From NCBI GenBank assembly GCA_002472405.1, contig DKRV01000011.1:1-64000 (forward strand): DNA of 64,000 nt, read 5' to 3'. Below the pieces are notes generated by a model. The model was not told the origin of the DNA. It was given only the letters and a program-made list of their open reading frames with translations, and did not search any database. Shown piece by piece: positions 33,797-42,360 of this stretch (within the stretch, counting starts at the first letter, position 1; each line of letters opens with the position of its first letter). Both the position numbers and the translations under genes were made by a program. The DNA comes from Clostridiales bacterium UBA7273. GTDB taxonomy: Bacteria > Bacillota > Clostridia > Oscillospirales > Oscillospiraceae.

Positions 33797-34288
33797 ATGA
33801 GAAAGTTTCTTGCTACTACAACGCTAATTGCTATTATATGCTTGAGCGCTTGCTCGTCTCAGCCGACTAAGCCAGAAGCCACGCCTGTGCTACCAACGCC
33901 AAATATGACGGCAACACCTAAGCCAACTCCTACGTCTGTGCCCGATGCACAGCATACATCCGTACCCGATGCATCTTCTACGCTCACGCAGAAACAGGCT
34001 GAACCAATCTCAGCGCAGGAAAAGCCGACAGGAACGACGGCCAATGTATTTTACTGCTATAATCGTTGGTTTGACCCTGATGGCAATTATGTAAATAGCG
34101 GTCATGCCTTTTACAGCATTTGTGGAAACTGTGGTGAAATGGGCGATTGGGTTGATAATGAGTGCAATCATTGTGGCGCGGTTTACACAGATAGAGTTGA
34201 AACCGAACTCTTTAGAACCTATATTTGTGATCCGAACGACCAAAGTATAATATATAGCGAAAGCGACGAGCCATTTATAGTAAAGTAA
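33797..34288 (+). CDS. Small lipoprotein with a zinc-ribbon-like four-cysteine motif
   Basis: 163 aa, not recognised as a known family. Lipobox LSAC (Cys19), a Pro/Thr/Ala-rich spacer (20-80) containing the direct repeat TSVPDA (46-51 and 54-59), then a compact domain with CGNC (109-112) and CNHC (123-126), ten residues apart, which resembles a zinc ribbon. Base and codon use are clearly more AT-rich than in whiA and dnaE on either side, suggesting recent arrival. It begins 2 bp after whiA with GAGGAAGA as ribosome site, so it is carried in the operon. Confidence 0.8.
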   Translation: MRKFLATTTLIAIICLSACSSQPTKPEATPVLPTPNMTATPKPTPTSVPDAQHTSVPDASSTLTQKQAEPISAQEKPTGTTANVFYCYNRWFDPDGNYVNSGHAFYSICGNCGEMGDWVDNECNHCGAVYTDRVETELFRTYICDPNDQSIIYSESDEPFIVK

Positions 34289-34307
34289 TGCACTGAGGAT
34301 ACATCAT

Positions 34308-37300
34308 ATGAGCTTTGTTCACCTGCATGTTCATACCGAATATTCGCTGCTCGACGGCGACTGCCGCATCGAGCAGCTCGTTGACCGCGCAAAGCAGCTC
34401 GGTCAGACCGCGCTTGCTATCACCGACCACGGCGTCATGTACGGCGCGGTCGCGTTTTACAAGGCCTGCTGCGCTGCCGGCATAAAGCCGATCATCGGCT
34501 GCGAGGTCTATGTTGCGCCGAGATCGCGCTTTGACAAGGAGCACGGCGTTGACTCGGAGTACACGCACCTTATCCTGCTGTGCAAAAACGAAACGGGCTA
34601 CAAAAATCTGTGCTACCTCGTTTCCATGGCCTTCACCGAGGGCTTTTACAACAAGCCGCGCATAGACTGGGAGCTGCTGCACGAGTACGCCGAGGGACTT
34701 ATCTGCCTTTCCGGCTGCGTCGCCGGAGCTATACCGCGCATGATAAACGCCGGAAACTACGAGGGCGCAAAGAAAAAGGCGCTGGAGCTGAGCGAGCTTT
34801 TCGGCAAGGACGGCTTTTATCTTGAGATCCAGGATCACGGCCTTGAGGCCGAAAAGCGCGCGGCCGAGGGGCTTTTGCGCATCCACCGCGAAACCGGCAT
34901 TCCACTTGCCGTCACAAACGACGCGCACTATGTTGAAAAAGACGACGCATATTATCAGGACGTTCTGATGTGCGTGCAGATGCAGAAAACCATAACCGAC
35001 CCTGCGCGCATGAAATTTGAGACCAACGAATTTTACCTCAAGGACGAGGCCGAGATGCGCGCGCTGTTTCCCGAATACCCCGAGGCTGCCGACAACACCG
35101 CAAAGATCGCGGACATGTGCGGCTACGACTTTGAATTCGGAAAATACAAGCTGCCGCGCTTCAAGCTGCCCGAGGGCGAGAGCGACAGCTTTGATTATCT
35201 GCAAAAGCTCTGCCGCGCAGGACTTGCGCGCAGATACCCAAACGACGACGGAACCGTTGCAAAGCAGCTCGACTATGAGCTTGCCATGATAAAAAAGATG
35301 GGCTTTGTCGATTACTTTCTCATCGTTTCCGACTTCATCGCCTACGCGAAAAGCCAGAAGATCCCCGTCGGCCCGGGGCGCGGCTCGGCAGCCGGCAGCG
35401 TCGTTTCCTACACTCTGAACATAACCGACGTCGATCCCATAAAATACAGCCTTTATTTCGAGCGATTTCTAAACCCCGAGCGTGTGAGCATGCCCGATAT
35501 TGATATCGACTTCTGCGTCAACCGCCGCGGCGAGGTAATCGACTACGTAAACCGCAAATACGGCCACGACCACGTTGCACAGATAGTCACCTTCGGCACG
35601 ATGGCAGCGCGCGCTGCCGTGCGCGACGTTGCGCGCGTGCTCGACATAAGCTACGGCGATGCCGATGCCGTTGCAAAGGCCATACCCATGGGGCCGAACA
35701 TGACCATAAAGGACGCACTGCGCGTATCAAAGCCCCTGCGCGACATGTACGAGGGCGATGAGATGCTGCACCGGCTCATCGACGTGGCCGAAGCGCTCGA
35801 GGGCATGCCGCGCCACGCGAGCATGCACGCAGCCGGCGTTGTCATAACCGACAGGCCCGTTTACGAATACGTTCCTCTGTCGAAAAACGACGAATCGGTC
35901 GTCACGCAGTATCAGATGACAACGCTTGAGGAGCTGGGGCTTCTCAAGATGGATTTTCTCGGTCTGCGAAACCTCACAGTGCTCGAGGATGCGGCGAAAA
36001 TGGTGCGTCGCACCGAGCCGGATTTCGAGGTCGAGAAGATCCCCGACGGCGACGCAGAGGTTTTCAAAATGCTCTCGGAGGGGCACACGAGCGGCGTTTT
36101 CCAGCTTGAAAGCACCGGCATGACCGGCGTTTGCACCGGCCTTAAGCCCAAGAGCATTGAAGATATCACCGCAGTCATAGCCCTGTACCGCCCCGGCCCG
36201 ATGGACAGCATTCCGCGATTTATCGAGTGCTCGGCACATCCCGAGAAGATAAGCTACAAGCACGAGCTTCTGCGCCCGATACTCGAGGTCACCTACGGCT
36301 GCATCGTCTATCAGGAGCAGGTAATTGAAATTTTCCGCCGCCTTGCCGGATTTTCGCTCGGCCAGGCGGACATGATCCGCCGCGCGATGAGCAAGAAAAA
36401 GCACAAGGTCATCGACGCCGAGCGCGTCGCCTTCGTTCACGGCGACGAGAGCCGCGGCATCGACGGCGCAATAAAGCGCGGCATCCCCGAAAGCGTTGCA
36501 AACAGCATCTATGACGAGATCCTTGACTTTGCGTCCTACGCCTTCAACAAGGCGCACGCGGTGAGCTACGCGATAGTATCCTACCGCACGGCGTACATGA
36601 AAAAGCACTATCCGCGCCAGTACATGGCCGCGCTGCTCTCGTCGGTGCTCGATAACAGCACCAAGATCGCCGAGTACATCGCCGAATGCCGCGAGATGGG
36701 CATAAGGCTTCTGCCGCCGGACGTCAACGAGTCGTTTGCCGACTTCTCCGTCAGCGGAAACGATATCCGCTTCGGCCTTGTTGCAATAAAAAGCATCGGC
36801 CGCGGCTTCATAAACGAGCTTATATCGCGCCGCGAGGAGGACGGGCCGTTCCGCAGTCTTGAGGATTTCTGCCGCCGCATGGCAGGCCGGGAGCTGAACC
36901 GCCGCGCGGTCGAAAACCTCATCCGCGCCGGAGCGTTCGACAGCATGGGCTTCAAGCGCAAGGCGCTGCTGCGCGTGGCCGGCGTCATGATCGACGGCAT
37001 CCAGCAGGAAAGCCGCAACAACGTCGAGGGGCAGCTCAACCTGTTCGGCGAGCCGGACTTCGAGGAGGCCGGTGCCATAAGCATCAAGATCCCCGAGGTC
37101 GAGGAATACACCCGAGCCGAGCTGCTTGCAATGGAAAAGGAGACCGCCGGTCTGTACCTGAGCGGCCACCCGATGGACGAATACCGCGCCGCTGTGCGCA
37201 GAGCCGGGATAGTCCCCATCGGTGCGATCCTGACAGACTCCGCCTCCGAGAGCGAGAAAAAGACCTATCCCGACGGCTCCGTCGTCACCGTTGCCGGCGT

Positions 37301-37781
37301 CGTTCAGTCAAGCCGCACGCGCACGACGAAGTCGAACACGCTCATGAGCTACATTAATCTCGAGGACGACACCGGCGCGATGGAGCTGATCGCGTTCCAG
37401 CGCGCACTGGACACCGGCAGCATCTACATCAAGGATAACGCGCCCATCATCGTGCGCGGCCGCATATCCATGCGCGATGAGAAGGAGCCGCAGCTCATGG
37501 CGGACAGCATCCGCCCGATAGCCGATCTCGGCAAGCTCAAGCCCGAGCCGCCGAGGACAAACGCCGACTCCAAGCTCTGGGTCAAGCTGCCCGGCGAGGA
37601 CGATCCGCGCCTTGCGCGCATCGAGCTTATCCTCACCATGTTCCCCGGCCAGCAGCAGATGATCATTTACCTCGAGCGCGAAAAACGCCGCATCGGCGCA
37701 AAGTGCCTGATCCACCCCTCGCTCATCGCCGAGCTGAAAGAGCTCTGCGGCGATGCCAATGTTTTCTTGGAGGCGCATTGA
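34308..37781 (+). CDS. dnaE: DNA polymerase III alpha subunit
   Basis: 1157 aa replicative-type polymerase. PHP domain at the N terminus (FVHLHVHTEYSLLDG), polymerase core with GPGRGSAAGSVVSY and the catalytic Asp block MPDIDIDFCVNRRGEV, PRHASMHAAGVVI, a helix-hairpin-helix region (GRELNRRAVENLIRAGAFD), an OB-fold with VVTVAGVVQSSRTR and a C-terminal domain. The last codons TTC TTG GAG GCG CAT TGA come from repeat R7, giving the tail FLEAH. Last gene of the hprK cluster; pfkA, a common follower in Clostridia, is not here. Confidence 0.97.
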   Translation: MSFVHLHVHTEYSLLDGDCRIEQLVDRAKQLGQTALAITDHGVMYGAVAFYKACCAAGIKPIIGCEVYVAPRSRFDKEHGVDSEYTHLILLCKNETGYKNLCYLVSMAFTEGFYNKPRIDWELLHEYAEGLICLSGCVAGAIPRMINAGNYEGAKKKALELSELFGKDGFYLEIQDHGLEAEKRAAEGLLRIHRETGIPLAVTNDAHYVEKDDAYYQDVLMCVQMQKTITDPARMKFETNEFYLKDEAEMRALFPEYPEAADNTAKIADMCGYDFEFGKYKLPRFKLPEGESDSFDYLQKLCRAGLARRYPNDDGTVAKQLDYELAMIKKMGFVDYFLIVSDFIAYAKSQKIPVGPGRGSAAGSVVSYTLNITDVDPIKYSLYFERFLNPERVSMPDIDIDFCVNRRGEVIDYVNRKYGHDHVAQIVTFGTMAARAAVRDVARVLDISYGDADAVAKAIPMGPNMTIKDALRVSKPLRDMYEGDEMLHRLIDVAEALEGMPRHASMHAAGVVITDRPVYEYVPLSKNDESVVTQYQMTTLEELGLLKMDFLGLRNLTVLEDAAKMVRRTEPDFEVEKIPDGDAEVFKMLSEGHTSGVFQLESTGMTGVCTGLKPKSIEDITAVIALYRPGPMDSIPRFIECSAHPEKISYKHELLRPILEVTYGCIVYQEQVIEIFRRLAGFSLGQADMIRRAMSKKKHKVIDAERVAFVHGDESRGIDGAIKRGIPESVANSIYDEILDFASYAFNKAHAVSYAIVSYRTAYMKKHYPRQYMAALLSSVLDNSTKIAEYIAECREMGIRLLPPDVNESFADFSVSGNDIRFGLVAIKSIGRGFINELISRREEDGPFRSLEDFCRRMAGRELNRRAVENLIRAGAFDSMGFKRKALLRVAGVMIDGIQQESRNNVEGQLNLFGEPDFEEAGAISIKIPEVEEYTRAELLAMEKETAGLYLSGHPMDEYRAAVRRAGIVPIGAILTDSASESEKKTYPDGSVVTVAGVVQSSRTRTTKSNTLMSYINLEDDTGAMELIAFQRALDTGSIYIKDNAPIIVRGRISMRDEKEPQLMADSIRPIADLGKLKPEPPRTNADSKLWVKLPGEDDPRLARIELILTMFPGQQQMIIYLEREKRRIGAKCLIHPSLIAELKELCGDANVFLEAH

Positions 37782-37851
37782 CGCCGCTACAAATCCGCGC
37801 AATAAACGCGCAATAAACGTATAGGAGGAGCGCCAAAGCGCTACTGAAAAA
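37762..37851. repeat. Short repeat R7 linking dnaE to the next gene
   Basis: A 90-bp copy: left end TTTTCTTGGAGGCGCATTGA directly joined to the Shine-Dalgarno/hairpin right end (AGGAGG 37823-37828, hairpin AGCGC-CAAA-GCGCT 37829-37842, then ACTGAAAAA). It includes the dnaE stop and ends exactly at the next ATG. Confidence 0.88.
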
Positions 37852-38202
37852 ATGAGTGTTAAAAATGCAGTACATAAGACATCCGGATATGCCGCGGCGG
37901 CCGCGCTGTCGGCACTTTTGGTGAAATACCCACTGCGGAAGCTGGGCATGCATAAGGCCAATGCCGCGCTGATGCAGGCGCATGAGGCGGCCAGCGGTGC
38001 GTACTTCCTCGCCGCGCTGCTGCACATGGCAACGTCACCGAAGGCGAGCGGCTGCAAGGCCGCAAGCGGTGCTGCCGCATTTGCCGTCAGCGTCGTGCTC
38101 ATCGCCGACTGCCACATGGCAAAGGATCAGACCTCGAAAATGCAGCGTCATCGTATCTATTCCGCGGCGCTGGCCGCTGGCGCCGCCCTCCATGCTTTTT
38201 AG
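37852..38202 (+). CDS. Small His-rich membrane protein, four helices
   Basis: 116 aa, not recognised with certainty. Hydrophobic segments at about 10-26, 42-60, 66-86 and 100-115 with conserved-looking histidines (H8, H34, H43, H58, H87, H100, H114), a pattern like small heme-b-binding or DUF4405-type membrane proteins. The ribosome site is the repeat-borne AGGAGG 23 nt upstream, with a hairpin in between. The final codons GCT TTT TAG are the start of repeat R8. Function not assigned. Confidence 0.65.
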   Translation: MSVKNAVHKTSGYAAAAALSALLVKYPLRKLGMHKANAALMQAHEAASGAYFLAALLHMATSPKASGCKAASGAAAFAVSVVLIADCHMAKDQTSKMQRHRIYSAALAAGAALHAF

Positions 38203-38556
38203 CAGCGCTTTACTGCACCTACGGATACGGTTATCTCCGGTAGCTCGGTATCAAAACTGCTGACAAAACCGTGCGGCTTTGCCGAAGCTTATAGCTAGCT
38301 GACAGCCATTGTGTGCGCAAGCGCACTTATTTAGTTGCGCATTGACGCAATAAGCGTATCGGTACAGACCAAATGCGCCACTAAAACCCCTCGTCAGCAA
38401 AGCTGCCTGCTCCCCTTGACAGGTGAGCCAATGGGGTGCAAACAAAAGTTTGGTTCGCACTTGCATAGCGCGAGGCAATTATGGTTTTATCCATCGTTTC
38501 GATAATGGGCCGCCGAGATATATGTATCCGTAGGTGCGTCAATGCGCCTCTAAAAA
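38196..38556. repeat. Composite intergenic repeat R8 spanning exactly stop to start
   Basis: Begins TTTTTAGCAGCGC, whose TAG is the stop codon of the membrane protein, and ends GCGCCTCTAAAAA with the next ATG directly attached. Inside: GTTATCTCCGGTAGCTCGGT, the CAGCAAAGCTGCC / CCAATGGGG module (about 38395-38437) and an AGGTGCG-TCAA-TGCGCCT hairpin (about 38533-38550). There is nothing else between the two genes. Confidence 0.88.
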
Positions 38557-39234
38557 ATGGAGAAGATATTTATTGCCCGAAAACGGGTCAAAAATCTGAA
38601 TATACGCATCACGCGCGATGGCGAGGTACATGTAACGGCGCCGCTGCGTATGTCGGACGCAGATATCGAGTCGATACTGGATCGAAAGCGCGGCTGGATC
38701 GAAAAGCACCGCGGCCAGATGCTCGAAAAAGCCCGGCTCAGACCGCAGAATTTTGAAAGCGGTGAGACTCTGCGCGTGCTCGGTAAACCGTTTCGGCTTC
38801 GCGTTGAGGAGGGCGGCACGCCCGGCGTCGCGATATCCGGCGGCGAGGTCGTGCTCACCATGCGCCCGGGCAGCACGCGCGAGCAGCGCGAGGCTGCGGT
38901 AATCGAGTTTTACCGCACGATATTAGCGCCCGTCGCGGAGGAGTATCTTGCGCTGTGGCAGGACAGGACCGGCCTGCGCTGCCGCGAATGGCACACAAAA
39001 AAGATGAAAACGCGCTGGGGCAGCTGCAACGTTGCCGAGCGCAGGATATGGCTGAGCGTGTACCTTGCCGCCGAACCGCGCGAGTTTATATCCGAGGTCG
39101 TCCTGCACGAGCTTGCGCACATCAAGTACCCCGGCCACGGCCCGGACTTCAAGGCCTTCATGGATTTTTTTCAGAGGCGAATTGACGTAGCTACCGATAC
39201 GGTTATTGCGGTTGCCCGGTATCGAAACTGCTGA
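38557..39234 (+). CDS. YgjP-like metallopeptidase (M48/DUF45 family) with repeat-encoded tail
   Basis: 225 aa. Characteristic features: RKRVKNLNIRITRDGEVHVTAP at the N terminus, WHTKKMKTRWGSCN, and the zinc motif VVLHELAHIKYPGHGPDF with the third ligand in the following residues. The family core ends near FKAFMDFF; the remaining 20 residues (QRRIDVATDTVIAVARYRNC) are translated from the left end of repeat R9, because the insertion frame lacks an immediate stop. There is no Shine-Dalgarno within normal distance; the ATG abuts repeat R8. Confidence 0.85.
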   Translation: MEKIFIARKRVKNLNIRITRDGEVHVTAPLRMSDADIESILDRKRGWIEKHRGQMLEKARLRPQNFESGETLRVLGKPFRLRVEEGGTPGVAISGGEVVLTMRPGSTREQREAAVIEFYRTILAPVAEEYLALWQDRTGLRCREWHTKKMKTRWGSCNVAERRIWLSVYLAAEPREFISEVVLHELAHIKYPGHGPDFKAFMDFFQRRIDVATDTVIAVARYRNC

Positions 39235-39611
39235 CAAAACCGTGACGTTTTGCGTAACGCAAGTACGACGCTGAAGTTTGCACCGCGCCATGTAGGGGCG
39301 AGCATTGCTCGCCCGTCACCACGGTTTTGTCGGCACCCACCGGTCGGGCAACCGCAATAAAAGCATCGGCGCAATGTGAATGCGCCTCAGGAAAAATGTA
39401 GCGCCTACGGCGCAGATATAATTACACCTCATCTGCCGCAAGCGGCATCTTCCCCTCAAGCTCCGCAAGGGGAAGACAATTGGGTGCAGCCTAATTTTGC
39501 ACTAATATAGCACAAACTCCCGGGATGCGAAACATCATGGTTTTTTACCTTTGTTTCGATACCGGGCACTAACATAAACGTATAGGAGAAGCCTTAATTC
39601 GCTATTAAAAA
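39166..39611. repeat. Composite intergenic repeat R9
   Basis: Left end TTTTTTCAGAGGCGAATTGA inside the metallopeptidase gene; then GGGGCGAGCATTGCTCGCCC (about 39295), TGAATGCGCCTCAGGAAAAA (internal end, about 39379), a CACCTCATCTGCCGCAAGCG / CTTCCCCTCAAGCTCCGCAA module (about 39426-39472) and a right end TATAGGAGAAGCCTTAATTC then GCTATTAAAAA touching the next ATG. No gene is seen in 39235-39611. Confidence 0.87.
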
Positions 39612-40673
39612 ATGAAGAAGATCGGAAGTTTTAATTTGGGTCTGGCGTTTGCCGGATGCTTTTTGGGGGCAGGGTATGTCTCCGGGCAGGAGCTGTGGCA
39701 ATTTTTCGGCTCGTTTGGCACGAAGGGCGTCGCCGGGCTGCTGGTGGCCGTGGCACTGCTGTTTTTCACCGGGATCATAATGATCCTGCTGGGCAGACTC
39801 ACGAAGCTCAGCGAGATCGACAAGATAGTTGTGCGCCGTGACCGGCCGTTGCTGCGCGGCGCGGTGACGGTGCTGGAGCTGCTGTTTCTGTTCGGTGTGG
39901 GCACGATAATGTCGGCCGGCGTCGGCGCGCTGCTCGAGCAGCTGTTCGGCCTTGCGCCGTTTATCGGCTCGGCGGTGTTCGCGGCGCTCGTCGCGGTCGT
40001 ATCGCTGGCCGGATTTTCGGGCATGGTCTCGGCATTTTCGGCGACCGTGCCGGTGCTGTCGGTCGTGACGCTCATATTCGGCATCATGAGCATCTGCGCA
40101 AACGGCCTTGTCCTGCCGCAGTCGGGCGGCGGCAGCAATCCGCTCATGAGCTCTTGGCTCGTCGCGGCGGTGAGCTTTGCCTGCTATAACGTGTTCGGCA
40201 GCATCGCCATGATCGCGCCGCTCGGCCCGTATGTCAAAAGCAAAAAAGCCGCGGTGGGCGGCATTGCGATAGGTGCGTGCGTTCTGCTGCTGATAGCCGG
40301 AAGTGTGCTCGTTTCCGTCTCGGCCGCGCCCGAGACCGCCGATGCGCAGCTTCCCATGCTCGCCCTTGCTCAGAGCCGCGGCGCAGCGTGGGGCTATGTC
40401 TACGGCGTTTTGCTGCTGCTTGCCATGTTCGGCACGGCGCTTTCGAGCCTCGTCGCCTTCGTTAGTATGCTGGCGGCAAAATCTGCGCGCATTGCCGGGC
40501 ACAAAAAGCCGTTCACCGCCGTGTGCGCCCTGTGCATGTTCCTCGGCAGCCTGTTCGGCTTCGGCGACCTCATCGGCGTCGTGTACCCCATATTCGGCTA
40601 TTGCAGCAGCGTGTTCATCGTCCTTATGGCGGTGCACTATTTTAAAGTTAAAAAATGTGGTTTAAATACATAA
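39612..40673 (+). CDS. YkvI-like multi-pass membrane protein (APC-like permease)
   Basis: 353 aa, about ten transmembrane helices. The N terminus LGLAFAGCFLGAGYVSGQEL, then WQFFGSFG, is characteristic of YkvI-type membrane proteins, which are distant relatives of amino-acid/spore-germination permeases; substrate unknown. The Shine-Dalgarno AGGAGA (39584-39589) is 22-23 nt from ATG, in the repeat R9 end. The next feature downstream is the promoter of a peptide gene. Confidence 0.75.
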   Translation: MKKIGSFNLGLAFAGCFLGAGYVSGQELWQFFGSFGTKGVAGLLVAVALLFFTGIIMILLGRLTKLSEIDKIVVRRDRPLLRGAVTVLELLFLFGVGTIMSAGVGALLEQLFGLAPFIGSAVFAALVAVVSLAGFSGMVSAFSATVPVLSVVTLIFGIMSICANGLVLPQSGGGSNPLMSSWLVAAVSFACYNVFGSIAMIAPLGPYVKSKKAAVGGIAIGACVLLLIAGSVLVSVSAAPETADAQLPMLALAQSRGAAWGYVYGVLLLLAMFGTALSSLVAFVSMLAAKSARIAGHKKPFTAVCALCMFLGSLFGFGDLIGVVYPIFGYCSSVFIVLMAVHYFKVKKCGLNT

Positions 40674-40696
40674 ATAAAGCTTAAACAAATTATTTA

Positions 40697-40725
40697 ATGA
40701 CTTCTTAATCTTTCTAATTTATAGT
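40697..40725 (+). promoter_or_regulatory. Promoter of the 34-residue peptide gene
   Basis: ATGACT (40697-40702), 17-bp spacer, TATAGT (40720-40725), within a strongly AT-rich stretch. The -35 is imperfect (4 of 6). Confidence 0.55.
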
Positions 40726-40772
40726 TATTATTGGAGTTGGGAGAACTCAAAACTATAAAGGAGGAAACGACT

Positions 40773-40877
40773 ATGCTGTGGGGTATGATTCTTCACATTC
40801 CTGAGAAGGCCGGAGCCGATGGGGCTGCAACTATCGCTATCGAGGCGGTCAAGGCGTTCTTCGACAGTCTGAAGTAA
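40773..40877 (+). CDS. 34-residue peptide with own promoter, strong ribosome site and terminator
   Basis: Not a recognised family. ATG follows a near-perfect AAAGGAGGAAACGACT. The peptide begins MLWGMILHIPEKAGADGAAT and ends with TIAIEAVKAFFDSLK, an apparent amphipathic helix (hydrophobic I21, I23, V26, F29, F30, L33 against E24, K27, D31, K34). There are no cysteines, leader cleavage site or lipobox. A terminator starts 21 bp after the stop. The dedicated expression signals argue for a real, perhaps abundant, product such as a membrane-active or signalling peptide; that role is inference only. Confidence 0.7.
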   Translation: MLWGMILHIPEKAGADGAATIAIEAVKAFFDSLK

Positions 40878-40897
40878 GCTGAAATCAAATAAGCAAA

Positions 40898-40921
40898 AGG
40901 CGTGACCGTTTGGTCACGCCT
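40898..40921. terminator. Bidirectional terminator
   Basis: AGGCGTGACC-GTTT-GGTCACGCCT, with ATTTTCTAT on the plus side and TTTTGCTT on the minus side; shared by the peptide gene and the MATE gene. Confidence 0.88.
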
Positions 40922-40926
40922 ATTTT

Positions 40927-42213
40927 CTATCTGTTTCGGGCAGTCAGGACGATGCTTATCAGCGCTGTGATTATCTTTGCAAAAACTGTGCTCCACCAGA
41001 TCATTATCTGGCCGCCGAGCAGAGGCGGCAGAGCGAGCATCAGCGCCAGCATGATTACCGGCTCTGCAAAGGTCAGGATATAGGACAGCGCGCTTTTCTC
41101 GGTTGCGTAAAACGCTGCCGTTGAAACGCGCGTTATCGCGTCAAACGGAACCGACACAAGAAAGATCGGCATGACCGCTATGACCCCTGCGTTCACCGCG
41201 GTGGACGAGCCGAACAGCAGCCCGATCTTCCCCCTGAGCAGATAGATAAGCAGCCCTCCGGCAATCGCCAAAGCCATAGCAAATTCATACGCCATCGTTT
41301 TTGTGTGCCTTAGCGATTTTTTGTTGCCTGCGCCGTAAAAGCGGCTCATAAGCGGCTGGCTTCCGTCGCCGACGCCCTGCAGGAGCAGATAAACGATGCA
41401 GATTATATACGATATGCAGGCATAGACCGCGATCGCCTCCTGTCCGCCATAGGACACCGAAAAGCGGTTTATGATAACAAGCGATATGTTCGGTGCGAGG
41501 GTAAGACCGAACGGGGCAAGGCCGATCTTCAATATCCGCAGCGCCGTTTTCGGGGCGTCGGCAGGCACGAGCCTGAAAGCGAGATTCTTTTTAGCTGCGC
41601 AGTAAACAAGCGCCACGGCCATCGTTATGCCCTGCCCGATAACCGTCGCCAGAGCTGCTCCGTACATTCCCTGGCCGAGAACCCACACGAAGGCATAGTC
41701 GAGGACGATGTTCGCGGCAAAGCCGCATATCATGGCGATCATTGCCCACAATGAACCGCCGTAATTGCGCATAAACGGAACAAGTCCGGTGCCGAATATC
41801 TGCAAGACCGCGCCGAGCGCGATCACCCTTATATACTCATCACCGAGCGTGAGCAGCTCGCCCGATGCGCCGAGCGCGGAGAGAATGCTTTTCGAGGCGA
41901 AGAACACAGCGCCGGTCAAGGCCGCGCTGAAAATCAGCATCAGCCACGTTGCCGCGGCAATGTATTCTCGTGCCTTTTCCTCGTTTCCCTCGGCTTTCAG
42001 AATAGAATACCTGACAGCGCCGCCCATGCCAAGCCCCGTTCCCACGGCTTGAAGGACAGCAGTTACGGGATAGGCAATGTTTATCGCGGAAAGCCCGGCA
42101 TCGCCGATGGAGTTGCCGACAAAGAAGCCGTCAACTATGGCATACACGCCGGAAAGTGCAAACGACAGAACGGATGGGATGACGTATTGAAAAAACGTCC
42201 GTCTGTTATTCAT
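40927..42213 (-). CDS. MATE family efflux transporter
   Basis: 428 aa, twelve-helix Na+- or H+-coupled multidrug/toxin exporter. Two MatE halves: N-terminal half with GVYAIVDGFFVGNSIGDAGL, then SAINIAYPV, and RVIALGAVLQIFGTGLVPFM; C-terminal half with YLLLQGVGDGSQPLMSRFYG. The start follows GGAGGCTTAGGCA. Monocistronic between its own promoter and the shared terminator. Drug specificity is not readable. Confidence 0.92.
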   Translation of the reverse strand: MNNRRTFFQYVIPSVLSFALSGVYAIVDGFFVGNSIGDAGLSAINIAYPVTAVLQAVGTGLGMGGAVRYSILKAEGNEEKAREYIAAATWLMLIFSAALTGAVFFASKSILSALGASGELLTLGDEYIRVIALGAVLQIFGTGLVPFMRNYGGSLWAMIAMICGFAANIVLDYAFVWVLGQGMYGAALATVIGQGITMAVALVYCAAKKNLAFRLVPADAPKTALRILKIGLAPFGLTLAPNISLVIINRFSVSYGGQEAIAVYACISYIICIVYLLLQGVGDGSQPLMSRFYGAGNKKSLRHTKTMAYEFAMALAIAGGLLIYLLRGKIGLLFGSSTAVNAGVIAVMPIFLVSVPFDAITRVSTAAFYATEKSALSYILTFAEPVIMLALMLALPPLLGGQIMIWWSTVFAKIITALISIVLTARNR

Positions 42214-42246
42214 TGCCTAAGCCTCCGTGTGTAGTGATATGTTCCG

Positions 42247-42275
42247 ATAATAGCATTTGCAGATCCAATAGTCAA
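42247..42275 (-). promoter_or_regulatory. Promoter of the MATE gene
   Basis: Minus-strand TTGACT (42270-42275), 17-bp spacer, TATTAT (42247-42252). Confidence 0.85.
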
Positions 42276-42308
42276 CGGCGCTCGGCGCGATGGCACTCCG
42301 GCAAAAAA

Positions 42309-42338
42309 CATCCGCGGCAGAATGCTCTGCCGCGGATG
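42309..42338 (-). terminator. Terminator of the SLH/propeller gene
   Basis: CATCCGCGGCAGA-ATGC-TCTGCCGCGGATG followed on the minus strand by a T6 run. Confidence 0.92.
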
Positions 42339-42360
42339 CTTACTGTTTAAATCGTTTTTC

